Assembly (NCBI GenBank): GCA_015698305.1
Contig: CP048620.1
Coordinates: 2,874,001-2,938,000, forward strand
From: Candidatus Nitrohelix vancouverensis
Lineage (GTDB): Bacteria; Nitrospinota; Nitrospinia; Nitrospinales; VA-1
DNA: 64,000 nucleotides
Reading direction: 5' to 3'
Both the position numbers and the translations under genes were made by a program. Numbering within the stretch: the stretch's first letter is position 1; each line of letters starts with the position of its first letter. This document shows positions 1 through 7,532 of this stretch, one piece after another. Under the pieces are notes generated by a model that made no database searches, had not been told where the DNA came from, and worked only from the letters and a program-made list of their open reading frames with translations.

Positions 1-425
1 ATGTCCGCCAGAAATTTTGCGAATTGTGAAAACTCCTTGTGAGATGCAGGCGGACCGGCTTTGACAAAGCTATCCAATTCAGCGTCCTTCTTCGCTTTCC
101 TTTTGGCCTGCCTGGATTGTCGCTGAGTTTTCTCTTTTTCCCGCTCCGCTTTTCTCCGGGCCTCTTTCTTTTCCCTTTCTGACTTTCTTTGGGCCTTTTC
201 TTTTTCTCGTTCGGCTTTTCTTTTAGCTTCCGCCCTGTCTTTTTCCGCCTTTCTCCGAGCCTTGTTTTTTTCTCTTTCTATTAGATTTTGCTCTCTCTCT
301 TCTGCTTTAGCGGATTTTTTCTGAGATTTAGCGGCTTGTCGCTCCGCGCGTTTTTGAGCGCGATCAGCTTGCCGGTCCGCTTTCTTCGCAGACCGTTTGC
401 CTGACGTCGTCTTCTTCGTAGCCAT
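1..425 (-). CDS. Lys/Arg/Ala/Glu-rich coiled-coil protein, C-terminus cut by window edge
   Basis: The reading frame opens at an ATG at 425 and runs without a stop to position 1, so at least 141 residues are visible and the C-terminus is missing. Residues about 10-115 are almost entirely K, R, A, E and Q in repeating blocks such as REKEKAQRKSE, which predicts one long, highly charged alpha-helix or coiled coil. The last visible part (about 118-141) looks like the beginning of a folded segment (SHKEFSQFAKFLAD). There is no signal peptide and no recognisable domain. It lies downstream of the two DUF2589-like genes on the same strand and may belong with them. Function unknown. Confidence 0.75.
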   Translation of the reverse strand, partial: MATKKTTSGKRSAKKADRQADRAQKRAERQAAKSQKKSAKAEEREQNLIEREKNKARRKAEKDRAEAKRKAEREKEKAQRKSEREKKEARRKAEREKEKTQRQSRQAKRKAKKDAELDSFVKAGPPASHKEFSQFAKFLAD

Positions 426-508
426 GAACTGATCCTTATTTATCGCCCACGCTAACGGAATCCATCAGCGTGGGCGTCATTGTCAAATTTCAACAAACCT
501 GATCTTAA

Positions 509-1099
509 TTACGAAGCGTCCTCTTCCTCTTCTTTTTTATCTTTCTCTTTAACCTTTTTGGCCCCCTCGGCCAAGGTATCCAAAATTGAATTTGCCTGGG
601 CAGACAATTCGGGATTGACGGTAGAGTTCTCAGGCATCGTCAGGCTCAATTTGCCCAACTCCTCAGCCCGGTCGAGCAGAGTGTTCAAGACTGTTTTATC
701 CATGGGAACGGCGTGAATGACCGTTCGCACCTCGGCGGCGGCCCGGTAGTCGCTACCATAGGTCAAACTGGTTGCGGCCTGTACCACCCCGATGTTCACT
801 CCACCCGCAACGCCCGCTTCAAAACTTTGGGAAATATCCATCTTCATTGTGAAGGTGGTTTCTGTGAACTGGTAGCGCGAAGGCGCCATCGCCGGGAGCA
901 TGGTTTCCAGAACGGCCTGAAAACCCTTGGTTCCATCGCCGGCGCTTTTCGCGCCCATATCGCTCACCATGGTGAGCAGGGCTTCCATGTCCTGCAAAAA
1001 ATTCAGGTTGAAATTTCTCTGAGCCTCGGCAATTCCCAAACCAAGTCCGGTGATAACGTTAGGCAAGGATTGCAGATTTTTGATGATTTTTTTTGACAT
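509..1099 (-). CDS. DUF2589-like protein, longer member of a tandem pair
   Basis: A 196-residue protein. The frame can be extended to a TTG at 1126, but the ATG at 1099 has GGAGA eight bases upstream, so I chose it. The N-terminal half carries an AEAQ-type helix (IAEAQRNFNLNFLQDMEALL), the middle a beta-rich segment beginning PSRYQFTETTFTMKMDIS, and the tail is very acidic and basic (KEKDKKEEEEDAS). This helix-then-beta layout resembles DUF2589 proteins, whose function is not known; the assignment is by eye. The next gene upstream has the same layout (helix with AQAKLDNDFLSDL, then PSRQLLTSTKLECGVQLSVDQ), so the two look like divergent paralogues in one operon. Confidence 0.6.
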   Translation of the reverse strand: MSKKIIKNLQSLPNVITGLGLGIAEAQRNFNLNFLQDMEALLTMVSDMGAKSAGDGTKGFQAVLETMLPAMAPSRYQFTETTFTMKMDISQSFEAGVAGGVNIGVVQAATSLTYGSDYRAAAEVRTVIHAVPMDKTVLNTLLDRAEELGKLSLTMPENSTVNPELSAQANSILDTLAEGAKKVKEKDKKEEEEDAS

Positions 1100-1128
1100 G
1101 GTTTTTTCTCCGATAAATTTACTCAATA

Positions 1129-1521
1129 CTAAGGTTTCAATCTAGTTGACCTGTTTTTGACCGGGACCTGTTTGATTTCTAGCGTGATCTTTGATTGTTG
1201 AAAGGAACCATAACGAATGCGATGACTGGAATTGATCGGAAGAGCCCTCAGCTTTTGAACTTTTTCCTGATCAACGCTGAGTTGAACGCCGCATTCAAGT
1301 TTCGTGGATGTCAGTAGTTGACGCGAGGGCTGAAGTCCGGATGCGGCTTCCCCCATGATTGCTTCCAGCTGAGGATAAAGTTTCAGAAAATGGTTCAAAT
1401 CGGACAAAAAATCGTTGTCCAGTTTTGCTTGCGCAAGAGGAAAGGATTCTGCAAGGCGCAACAATAGACCTTGCAGGGAAGCGTGCATCTCTTCTGTCTT
1501 TATAGAATAGCTTCCCGGCAT
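1129..1521 (-). CDS. DUF2589-like protein, shorter member of a tandem pair
   Basis: A 130-residue cytoplasmic protein starting at an ATG with GAGGG close upstream. It shares its order of parts with the following gene: an amphipathic helix (FPLAQAKLDNDFLSDLNHFL), a linker, then a PSR-led beta segment (LLTSTKLECGVQLSVDQ). It lacks the Gly/Ala-rich middle and the charged tail. It sits 29 bases upstream of the longer paralogue on the same strand, so the two are probably co-transcribed from the 230-base gap shared with the divergent exported protein. No function can be assigned. Confidence 0.6.
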   Translation of the reverse strand: MPGSYSIKTEEMHASLQGLLLRLAESFPLAQAKLDNDFLSDLNHFLKLYPQLEAIMGEAASGLQPSRQLLTSTKLECGVQLSVDQEKVQKLRALPINSSHRIRYGSFQQSKITLEIKQVPVKNRSTRLKP

Positions 1522-1751
1522 AATCCCTCAAAATTTAAGAAAACCGAAATACACTTTATCAAACATGGGTATTAAAGTACAATTGTCTGCGAAATTTCAA
1601 CATTTTTACTTTTTTTGACAAGAATTTTCTTACAATTCAGGGATAACTCTGTTCGAGAAACTTGAAAAAACCAAATTCGCCAGGTTATTAGAATTTCTCA
1701 AGAAACTTCACTGCGTAGCGCTTACAGACAACTTTTTTGATGAGGTGGCCC

Positions 1752-3467
1752 ATGAAGCTAATACCTGTCATTTTATTTTCAGTCATTCTATCCCTATTGC
1801 CGACTCAGCCAGCCTTTTCATTCACTCAATTTACGAGCAAACCCGTTCCCAGTCCTATGGGGCATGAATGGCTGACACGCTTGGGCGCAGAAAAAATATT
1901 GGACCTCAAAAAGCTGAACACCTTGATGAGTCGTGTTCAAAAACTTTCTGATATCCCCTTGGATAAGGGTGAAGTGAAGCGAATCTATTCGGAAAAAGTG
2001 GAGGACGGAAGATTTGAATCCACTTATATGGCGGTATATTCAGCAATCATCGGGCAGAGGTTTGTTGATTTTGGCGGCACGAGAGTGGGAGCGACCGCGA
2101 ATGATCGGCAGTGTTTTGACGCGGTCGCGCAGGAACCCGTGTCGGCCTATATGGATCATTTCATGCGAAGTCCCCATGACAAGAATGCAATAGGCGGTGT
2201 GCAGGCCATCCAAAGAGCGAGAAATAAATTCGTCAAAGTTTTTGTGGAAGCGGCAATGGCGGAACCCAAGTCCATGGTGGTTAAAGATGGCGGTATCATC
2301 CCCGGCCTAGTCACTGTGGAGAGCAACTATTTTCTATTTGGCAGGGCAGTGCATCTCTTTCAGGATTCATTTTCTCTCGACCACGTGGTCCGCTTGCCCG
2401 AGGATGATTTCATGAAAGTCAGAAACCTCAAGGGCTATGGTTGCACAGCGGGTGTGGAAGAACACAACCATAAGATCATTCAAAACGTAATACTGAACGC
2501 CAGCGCTGGTGATGTGGTCTGGAATGAACGAAACCCTCTTGAAACTTATTATGCCGCCCGATACTCCATCACCTGGATCGGTTACGGCGAAGAGTACATG
2601 AAACCCAATGCCGTGGTCGCCGCAAACGCAACCGCAGAACTGTGGGGAGCCTTCATCCGGACGATGGGGCAGAACCGGTCAAACAGAGAATCCTTTGCTC
2701 GCAAAGAAGCGCAGGCGCTCGCCGATAAATGGCTCAACTATGACGAGAGCGAAATGCTCGCCTGGTACGATGACGAAGCGAATCGCGACGACACCTACCT
2801 TCTCGCCGACGACAACTCCCCCGCCTCCAGAGGCAAAGGAAGAAAGGTTGAAGATTGCACATCAAGCAACGGAGAAACCGGACTTGCCGGCAAGATAAAG
2901 CATGAGGAAACGATCGCAACGAATCGACTGATCTGCCTCGCCTCCATCGAAGCCGTTCCCGGATACGACGATCTCTACGACCCTTACCTGCTCATCCCCT
3001 TCAACTGGCAATGGAAAAAAGAAGCCTCCCGATCATTCTTGCCGCCGCTGGACAGGTTGCCGACGCCCAGCGCAAATTCCGCAATCGCCGATCATGTAAC
3101 GATTTGGGATATGGATGGAAAGGCGATACAGTCGAACAGAAATGACTGGTTGATTATGGGCAACACTCCTATGGAGTTCACCGTCGTGGACGCGGGAAAC
3201 GGAGCGGTCTACCTGCGCTCCAATAGCGATGCGACCGAGTTCTTATCCTATCGAGCGGCTACGGGCGCTGTTGGGCTTTACCCAAGCGCAAACAGCGCCG
3301 AGTTGAAACTGATCCGGCACGGCGATTACTGGGAGATTATCAACACCAAGCTCAATCACCATATGTACCGTTACAGGAAATCCATCTATCTTCATGCCGA
3401 TGGCGATGAGGCTTTTGAAGCCGGCAACCCGGATGCGCGATGGATCATCAAGGGAATGCCCAATTGA
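1752..3467 (+). CDS. Exported zinc-dependent phospholipase C-like protein with C-terminal beta-rich domain
   Basis: A 571-residue protein. The frame is open from a TTG at 1737, but the ATG at 1752 has GAGG six bases upstream and begins a good signal peptide (MKLIPVILFSVILSLLP, cut near AFS). The mature N-terminus has GHEWLTRLGA, and residues H201, D205 and H211 (HLFQDSFSLDH) reproduce the HxxxD-x5-H zinc motif of the phospholipase C/S1-P1 nuclease fold. A clear equivalent of the later HxxxE ligand pair is not obvious. The last 130 residues contain short repeated beta units (DAGNGAVYLRSN, YWEIINTKLN) suggesting a trefoil-like or lectin-like domain. It probably acts outside the inner membrane; substrate unknown. 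Confidence 0.55.
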   Translation: MKLIPVILFSVILSLLPTQPAFSFTQFTSKPVPSPMGHEWLTRLGAEKILDLKKLNTLMSRVQKLSDIPLDKGEVKRIYSEKVEDGRFESTYMAVYSAIIGQRFVDFGGTRVGATANDRQCFDAVAQEPVSAYMDHFMRSPHDKNAIGGVQAIQRARNKFVKVFVEAAMAEPKSMVVKDGGIIPGLVTVESNYFLFGRAVHLFQDSFSLDHVVRLPEDDFMKVRNLKGYGCTAGVEEHNHKIIQNVILNASAGDVVWNERNPLETYYAARYSITWIGYGEEYMKPNAVVAANATAELWGAFIRTMGQNRSNRESFARKEAQALADKWLNYDESEMLAWYDDEANRDDTYLLADDNSPASRGKGRKVEDCTSSNGETGLAGKIKHEETIATNRLICLASIEAVPGYDDLYDPYLLIPFNWQWKKEASRSFLPPLDRLPTPSANSAIADHVTIWDMDGKAIQSNRNDWLIMGNTPMEFTVVDAGNGAVYLRSNSDATEFLSYRAATGAVGLYPSANSAELKLIRHGDYWEIINTKLNHHMYRYRKSIYLHADGDEAFEAGNPDARWIIKGMPN

Positions 3468-3625
3468 AACGGACTCCCGATGGCTCAATCCGGCGACAAA
3501 GACCGCATCACTAGTTTCTAAAAACCAGCGTTGTCAGCGACACAGATACTTTTTAAATTTGAATCCGGGGTCTGGTATATTTAAAGAGTCTGTTCCACCT
3601 CCTGAATATTTAAGGGAACGTTTTA

Positions 3626-4522
3626 ATGATAAATCAAAACAGTCGTATCGGTTTGGTAGGCGTGGGTCGCATGGGCGCCAATATGGCCCGGCGTCTCAAG
3701 GACAAGGGGTATGCTGTCTCTGCGGTTCAGGATATCAACCCGTCCGGCGCGGCATCATTGGCGAAAGAGTTGGCTTGCGAGGCCGCCGCGACACCTGCCC
3801 GGGTTGCGGAATTATCCGATGTTGTGCTGACAATTGTGCCGGATGATTCCGCCATGCGCGAAATTTTTTCCGAGGGAAATTCTTCAAGCCTGCTGTGTCA
3901 TGCCAGGGGTCGGCTGTTCATCAATTTCGCCACGGTCTCCCCTGAAGCGCACATCGAGGCGGAAGCGCTCGTCGAAAAGCATGGAGGAAACGCTCTCGAA
4001 GCGCTCATGGCCAGCAGTATCACGCAAGCGCGGGAAGGGACGCTCTACCTCATCTGCGCAGGAAAGGAATTGATTTTTGATCAGGCGCGCCCTCTTCTTC
4101 AGGACTTGAGCGTCAAGAATCTCTATACGGGGCCAGCCGGTACTGCGGCGCAGGTCAAGGCGCTCGTCAATATGGTCATGAACTGCAACACCGCCGCATT
4201 GGCAGAGGGCCTGGGACTGGGCGATGCGCTCGGTCTGGACCTGAGCATGCTACGCGAGGTATTCGGTCAAACCGGCGCGGCATCCCGCGTTCTAGAAACG
4301 GACGGGCAAGACATGCAGGAGCGGGATCACGAATGCTATTTCTCCGCCGCGCACGCCGCCAAGGATTCCGGGATCGCCCTCAACATGGCGCAGTCGGTCG
4401 GCTTGCAGTTGCCGCTGGCACAGGCCACGCTTGACCAATATCAGCGTCTCGTTCAAGCCGGGAAAGGCGAACTGGACAAGTCGGGCGTTGCCGAGTTGAC
4501 ATTCAAGGGACGAATGAAATAA
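3626..4522 (+). CDS. NAD(P)-dependent beta-hydroxyacid dehydrogenase (3-hydroxyisobutyrate dehydrogenase family)
   Basis: A 298-residue protein starting at an ATG preceded by AGGGA. The N-terminal Rossmann fold has IGLVGVGRMGANMARRL (GxGxMG dinucleotide motif, residues 8-24), and the usual all-helical C-terminal half follows. The catalytic region keeps the K of GTAAQVKALVNMVMN, the lysine/asparagine pair expected in this family. Members oxidise 3-hydroxyisobutyrate, tartronate semialdehyde or reduce succinate/glyoxylate semialdehydes; the exact substrate cannot be read from the sequence. It stands 44 bases upstream of the HTH-hydrolase fusion on the same strand and may be co-transcribed with it. 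Confidence 0.85.
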   Translation: MINQNSRIGLVGVGRMGANMARRLKDKGYAVSAVQDINPSGAASLAKELACEAAATPARVAELSDVVLTIVPDDSAMREIFSEGNSSSLLCHARGRLFINFATVSPEAHIEAEALVEKHGGNALEALMASSITQAREGTLYLICAGKELIFDQARPLLQDLSVKNLYTGPAGTAAQVKALVNMVMNCNTAALAEGLGLGDALGLDLSMLREVFGQTGAASRVLETDGQDMQERDHECYFSAAHAAKDSGIALNMAQSVGLQLPLAQATLDQYQRLVQAGKGELDKSGVAELTFKGRMK

Positions 4523-4566
4523 AGAGTTTTAATCAATTTATATTATTTTTTAAGGAAAGGAACGCA

Positions 4567-5397
4567 ATGGCGCTTGAAGATGAATTGGGGGATATTTTAC
4601 AAAAGGCCAGAGACGGCAAAAACTGGTCCCAGGACGACCTTGCTCAGGCAACGGGAATTTCCAGGGACGATCTCCAGCGGATTGAAAGCTATCAACTGAC
4701 GCCCGAGGATTCGCAAGTCTTAAAACTTGCAGACGCCCTGGATTTAGACGGCCCCGCCCTGATCGACAGCGCTCAAGAACGCTGGATTCCCCAGGCGCCC
4801 CTTGACGATCCGGATTTCGATCTGGTTTGTCTCAATGTATTCATGGGGGAATATCCCGTCAATTGTTTCCTGTTACGTTGTAAAGCAACGGGAGAAACAG
4901 CGGTGGTGGATACCGGCGCGAACCCGAAAACCATCATCAACAAGGCGCGGGAAATGAACGTGAAGCCCAGCATGATCCTGTTGACCCATGCCCACCCGGA
5001 CCATGCCGGAGGCCTGGGAGAATTGACAAAAGCCTTTGAATGCCCAACCTATATTGACCACAAGGAACCCAAACCCAAAGGAAGCTCCGATTTCAAAATC
5101 GTCAAGGACGGAGATGAGATCAGGCTAGGCAACTTACGCATCCAGTGCATAGAAACCCCCGGTCACACAACGGGCGGCGTCTCTTATCTCATCAACCAGA
5201 CCCTGCTGTCAGGCGACGTTATTTTTGCCGGGTCCATGGGGCGCGCCAATTCCTCCTGGCAGGATCTCTTCAATTCCATCACGCAAAAAGTCCTGCGTCT
5301 GCCAGACGCCACCGGGCTTCACCCCGGCCACGGCCCTGCGACAACGGTCGCGCAAGAAAAAGAACACAATCCATTTTTCAAGGGACGCGCCGCTTAG
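4567..5397 (+). CDS. HTH (XRE)-metallo-beta-lactamase-fold fusion protein
   Basis: A 276-residue fusion. Residues 6-60 form a Cro/CI-type helix-turn-helix (LVQ-type pattern: LQKARDGKNWSQDDLAQATG, then ISRDDLQRIESY). Residues about 85-270 form a metallo-beta-lactamase fold of glyoxalase II type with all metal ligands visible: THAHPDH (H141, H143, D145, H146), H200 in TPGHTTGG, D217 in LSGDVIF and H255 in HPGHG. The start ATG has AAGGAAAGG upstream. A DNA-binding domain attached to a hydrolase suggests either a metabolite-sensing regulator or an enzyme with a borrowed protein-binding domain; both are inference. The upstream dehydrogenase could supply or consume its thioester or aldehyde-derived substrate. 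Confidence 0.85.
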   Translation: MALEDELGDILQKARDGKNWSQDDLAQATGISRDDLQRIESYQLTPEDSQVLKLADALDLDGPALIDSAQERWIPQAPLDDPDFDLVCLNVFMGEYPVNCFLLRCKATGETAVVDTGANPKTIINKAREMNVKPSMILLTHAHPDHAGGLGELTKAFECPTYIDHKEPKPKGSSDFKIVKDGDEIRLGNLRIQCIETPGHTTGGVSYLINQTLLSGDVIFAGSMGRANSSWQDLFNSITQKVLRLPDATGLHPGHGPATTVAQEKEHNPFFKGRAA

Positions 5398-5512
5398 ATT
5401 ATTCTTTTAGAATTGATTTATTAAATGGTTAACGCTTACGAAAACCAATCGCTTCTTCAAATCATTTTCTTACCTTGCATTAAATCCCCTGGATAATTGC
5501 GGGGAACCCTCA

Positions 5513-6529
5513 TTAAAAATCGTAATCCAGCGCGAGAGTGCTTGTGACATCGGTTTCCTTGATCCCGGTGGTGGGCTTGCTATCATATTCGATGAGATTA
5601 GTGAGCTTCAAGGCCCATCCAGAACCCAGACTGGTTTTAATGTTGGATTCATTTCGCCACTTGTAATCCCCTGTATCGTCAACGCGAGGATAGAGCTGGG
5701 ACTCCACATTAAACTTCAATCGATCGCTCCAGTGAAGAGCGTACTCCGCGCCCAAACGATAGGTTGCCCATTGCTCGTCCACTCCCAGTTCATGATCCTG
5801 GGAGAAGTAGGTAACGCCCGCCTCAAGGTCCAAAGAACTTTTAGCATCGTCCCACAAACTGTAACCCACCCCAGGGCCAAGGATCGTCCGCAAATTAAGG
5901 TCCTTGAATTCATCCTTCAACATTTCCGCCGCAAAATACACATAAAGCGGACGTTTCACGAAATGGTCGATTTTCATTGACCCATAGGTATTACGACTGG
6001 TCACGCTGTCGTCTTCATCAGAATAATTGTGCAGGAAGCGAAGCCTGAAACGGTCGTCTTCGGTCTTTCGGTTTGTCTCAAAACCCAGAGTGATACTGTT
6101 CAAATCGGTGTTCCCAGACTGCATGCTACCCCCTGCGGAAATACTTCCCGACCAGTTAGATTCCGGCGGATTGACCGCTGTGATGCGCCGCCAGTCGACG
6201 ACCGCGCTTTGGCCCGTCTGCGCGCTCTTCACCCGCACGCCGCCCCCCTCTATAGGAGTCAAGGATCCTTTCAGTTTCCAGCCATTGTCCAAATGAATTC
6301 TCACCGGTTCTTCTGTGATAATTTTTTTCACACTCGACAACTTAATTTTTATATCTCCTCCATATTCCGTGGATAGCGTCAACTTACCCCCATCCATAGA
6401 CTTCACCGTGCCGCTCAAGCGGTCGCCATTAACAAGCAGTAATTCGTCCGCCTGAACGGGCGCTGCGAAAAGAACCAAGATCAAGAACAAATGTTTCCAT
6501 TTAATAAAACCGCTATTCAGTTGAAACAT
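5513..6529 (-). CDS. DUF481 (YdiY-like) outer-membrane beta-barrel protein
   Basis: A 338-residue exported protein. The frame extends to 6628, but the ATG at 6529 has GGGAGAAAAT directly upstream and begins a signal peptide (KHLFLILVLFAAPVQA). Residues about 27-125 form a small beta-domain of the type that precedes DUF481 barrels (LVNGDRLSGTVKSMDGGKL, then a second similar unit). From GSISAGGSMQSGNTDL onward, alternating strands continue to a C-terminal DYDF with the terminal Phe used for outer-membrane assembly. DUF481 proteins are salt- or acid-induced outer-membrane proteins of uncertain role. It is a single gene on this strand, convergent with the HTH-hydrolase gene. Confidence 0.8.
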   Translation of the reverse strand: MFQLNSGFIKWKHLFLILVLFAAPVQADELLLVNGDRLSGTVKSMDGGKLTLSTEYGGDIKIKLSSVKKIITEEPVRIHLDNGWKLKGSLTPIEGGGVRVKSAQTGQSAVVDWRRITAVNPPESNWSGSISAGGSMQSGNTDLNSITLGFETNRKTEDDRFRLRFLHNYSDEDDSVTSRNTYGSMKIDHFVKRPLYVYFAAEMLKDEFKDLNLRTILGPGVGYSLWDDAKSSLDLEAGVTYFSQDHELGVDEQWATYRLGAEYALHWSDRLKFNVESQLYPRVDDTGDYKWRNESNIKTSLGSGWALKLTNLIEYDSKPTTGIKETDVTSTLALDYDF

Positions 6530-6833
6530 ATTTTCTCCCAGTTGCAAACGTTCAAACACAATCAAGCCATCGCCTGATTGAGAGATGTTTAGTTTTAAAA
6601 TATAAGGAAAAGCATAAAACCTTTCCATTCTCTAATAGGATTCTAACAAGGAGCCGGTAAGATTAAAACCGGCGGTCGCAAGCGCTCACTCCCGGAAAAA
6701 TGAGAAGGCTCTTAAAACATTGAAAATCATCTTCCAAGGCGACAAAGCTTTGAAGTATTCCCGGAAAAAAAGATACAATTAAAAACACGTGACAGTTAAA
6801 ACCAGTCGACATTTCCCCAAGGTATAGAAAAGA
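6530..6833. other. Intergenic region between the DUF481 gene and the aquaporin gene
   Basis: A 304-base non-coding stretch between divergent genes. It holds a small hairpin (GCCGGT at 6653-6658 with ACCGGC at 6668-6673), two copies of TCCCGGAAAAA (6690-6700 and 6759-6769), and the probable aquaporin promoter at 6750-6779. The second repeat copy lies in the spacer of that promoter, so the repeats could be an operator. No convincing coding frame is present. Confidence 0.45.
6750..6779 (+). promoter_or_regulatory. Probable sigma70 promoter of the aquaporin gene
   Basis: TTGAAG at 6750-6755 and TACAAT at 6774-6779 are separated by 18 bases. Transcription would start near 6786 and give a leader of about 48 bases before the aquaporin ATG. 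A copy of the TCCCGGAAAAA repeat lies inside the spacer. Confidence 0.5.
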
Positions 6834-7496
6834 ATGGATAAATACCTGTCTGAATACATCGCAACGTTTTGTCTCGTTTTTGCCGGAACGGGAGCCATCA
6901 TCGTGAATGATTTGAGCGGTGGGCAGATCACTCACGTCGGCATTTCCTTAACATTTGGACTGATCGTTACGGCAATGATCTATGCCATCGGCAATGTCTC
7001 AGGAGCGCATTTAAACCCTGCGGTAACGATTGCGTTTATGGTTTCGGGACGTTTGGCAAAAAACCAGGTCATGCCCTTCGTTGCCTGCCAGTTTCTTGGG
7101 GCGCTGACTGCAAGTTTATTTTTAAAGTTTATTTTTCCGAGTCATGAAACTTTGGGGCTGACCGCGCCCCACGGACCGGTGTATCAAAGCCTGATCCTGG
7201 AATTTTTACTCGCCTTCATACTCATGTTTGTCATTTTAAACGTTTCAACCGGGGCCAAAGAGAAGGGAATCATGGCGGGAGTGGCGGTGGGTTCAACCAT
7301 AGCGCTGGAAGCGTTGTTTGCGGGTCCCATCACTGGAGCTTCCATGAACCCGGCGCGCTCCTTAGGCCCCGCGCTTGCCAGCGGACAGTTGGAGCATCTT
7401 TGGATTTATTTGAGCGCGCCCGTGCTGGGAGCTCTGGCGGCATGTCCTTTTTGCAGAATCATTCAGGGAGACGATTGTTGCCCTAGCATCGAATGA
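6834..7496 (+). CDS. MIP-family channel (aquaporin/NIP-like)
   Basis: A 220-residue, six-helix channel with both pore motifs: SGAHLNPAVT (N61) and TGASMNPARSLGPA (N172). It begins directly with the first membrane helix (YLSEYIATFCLVFAG). By eye alignment with E. coli AqpZ, the aromatic Phe in helix 2 and the Arg after the second NPA are kept, but the helix-5 His is replaced by Ala and the loop Thr by Ala. The segment LFAGPITGASMNPARS is more like nodulin-26-type (NIP) channels than strict water channels, so small uncharged solutes such as glycerol or metalloid acids are possible substrates. The tail carries an unusual CC pair (GDDCCPSIE). Confidence 0.85.
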   Translation: MDKYLSEYIATFCLVFAGTGAIIVNDLSGGQITHVGISLTFGLIVTAMIYAIGNVSGAHLNPAVTIAFMVSGRLAKNQVMPFVACQFLGALTASLFLKFIFPSHETLGLTAPHGPVYQSLILEFLLAFILMFVILNVSTGAKEKGIMAGVAVGSTIALEALFAGPITGASMNPARSLGPALASGQLEHLWIYLSAPVLGALAACPFCRIIQGDDCCPSIE

Positions 7497-7532
7497 ACCG
7501 ATCAAACTCAACGGTATGGAGACCCTTAACCG

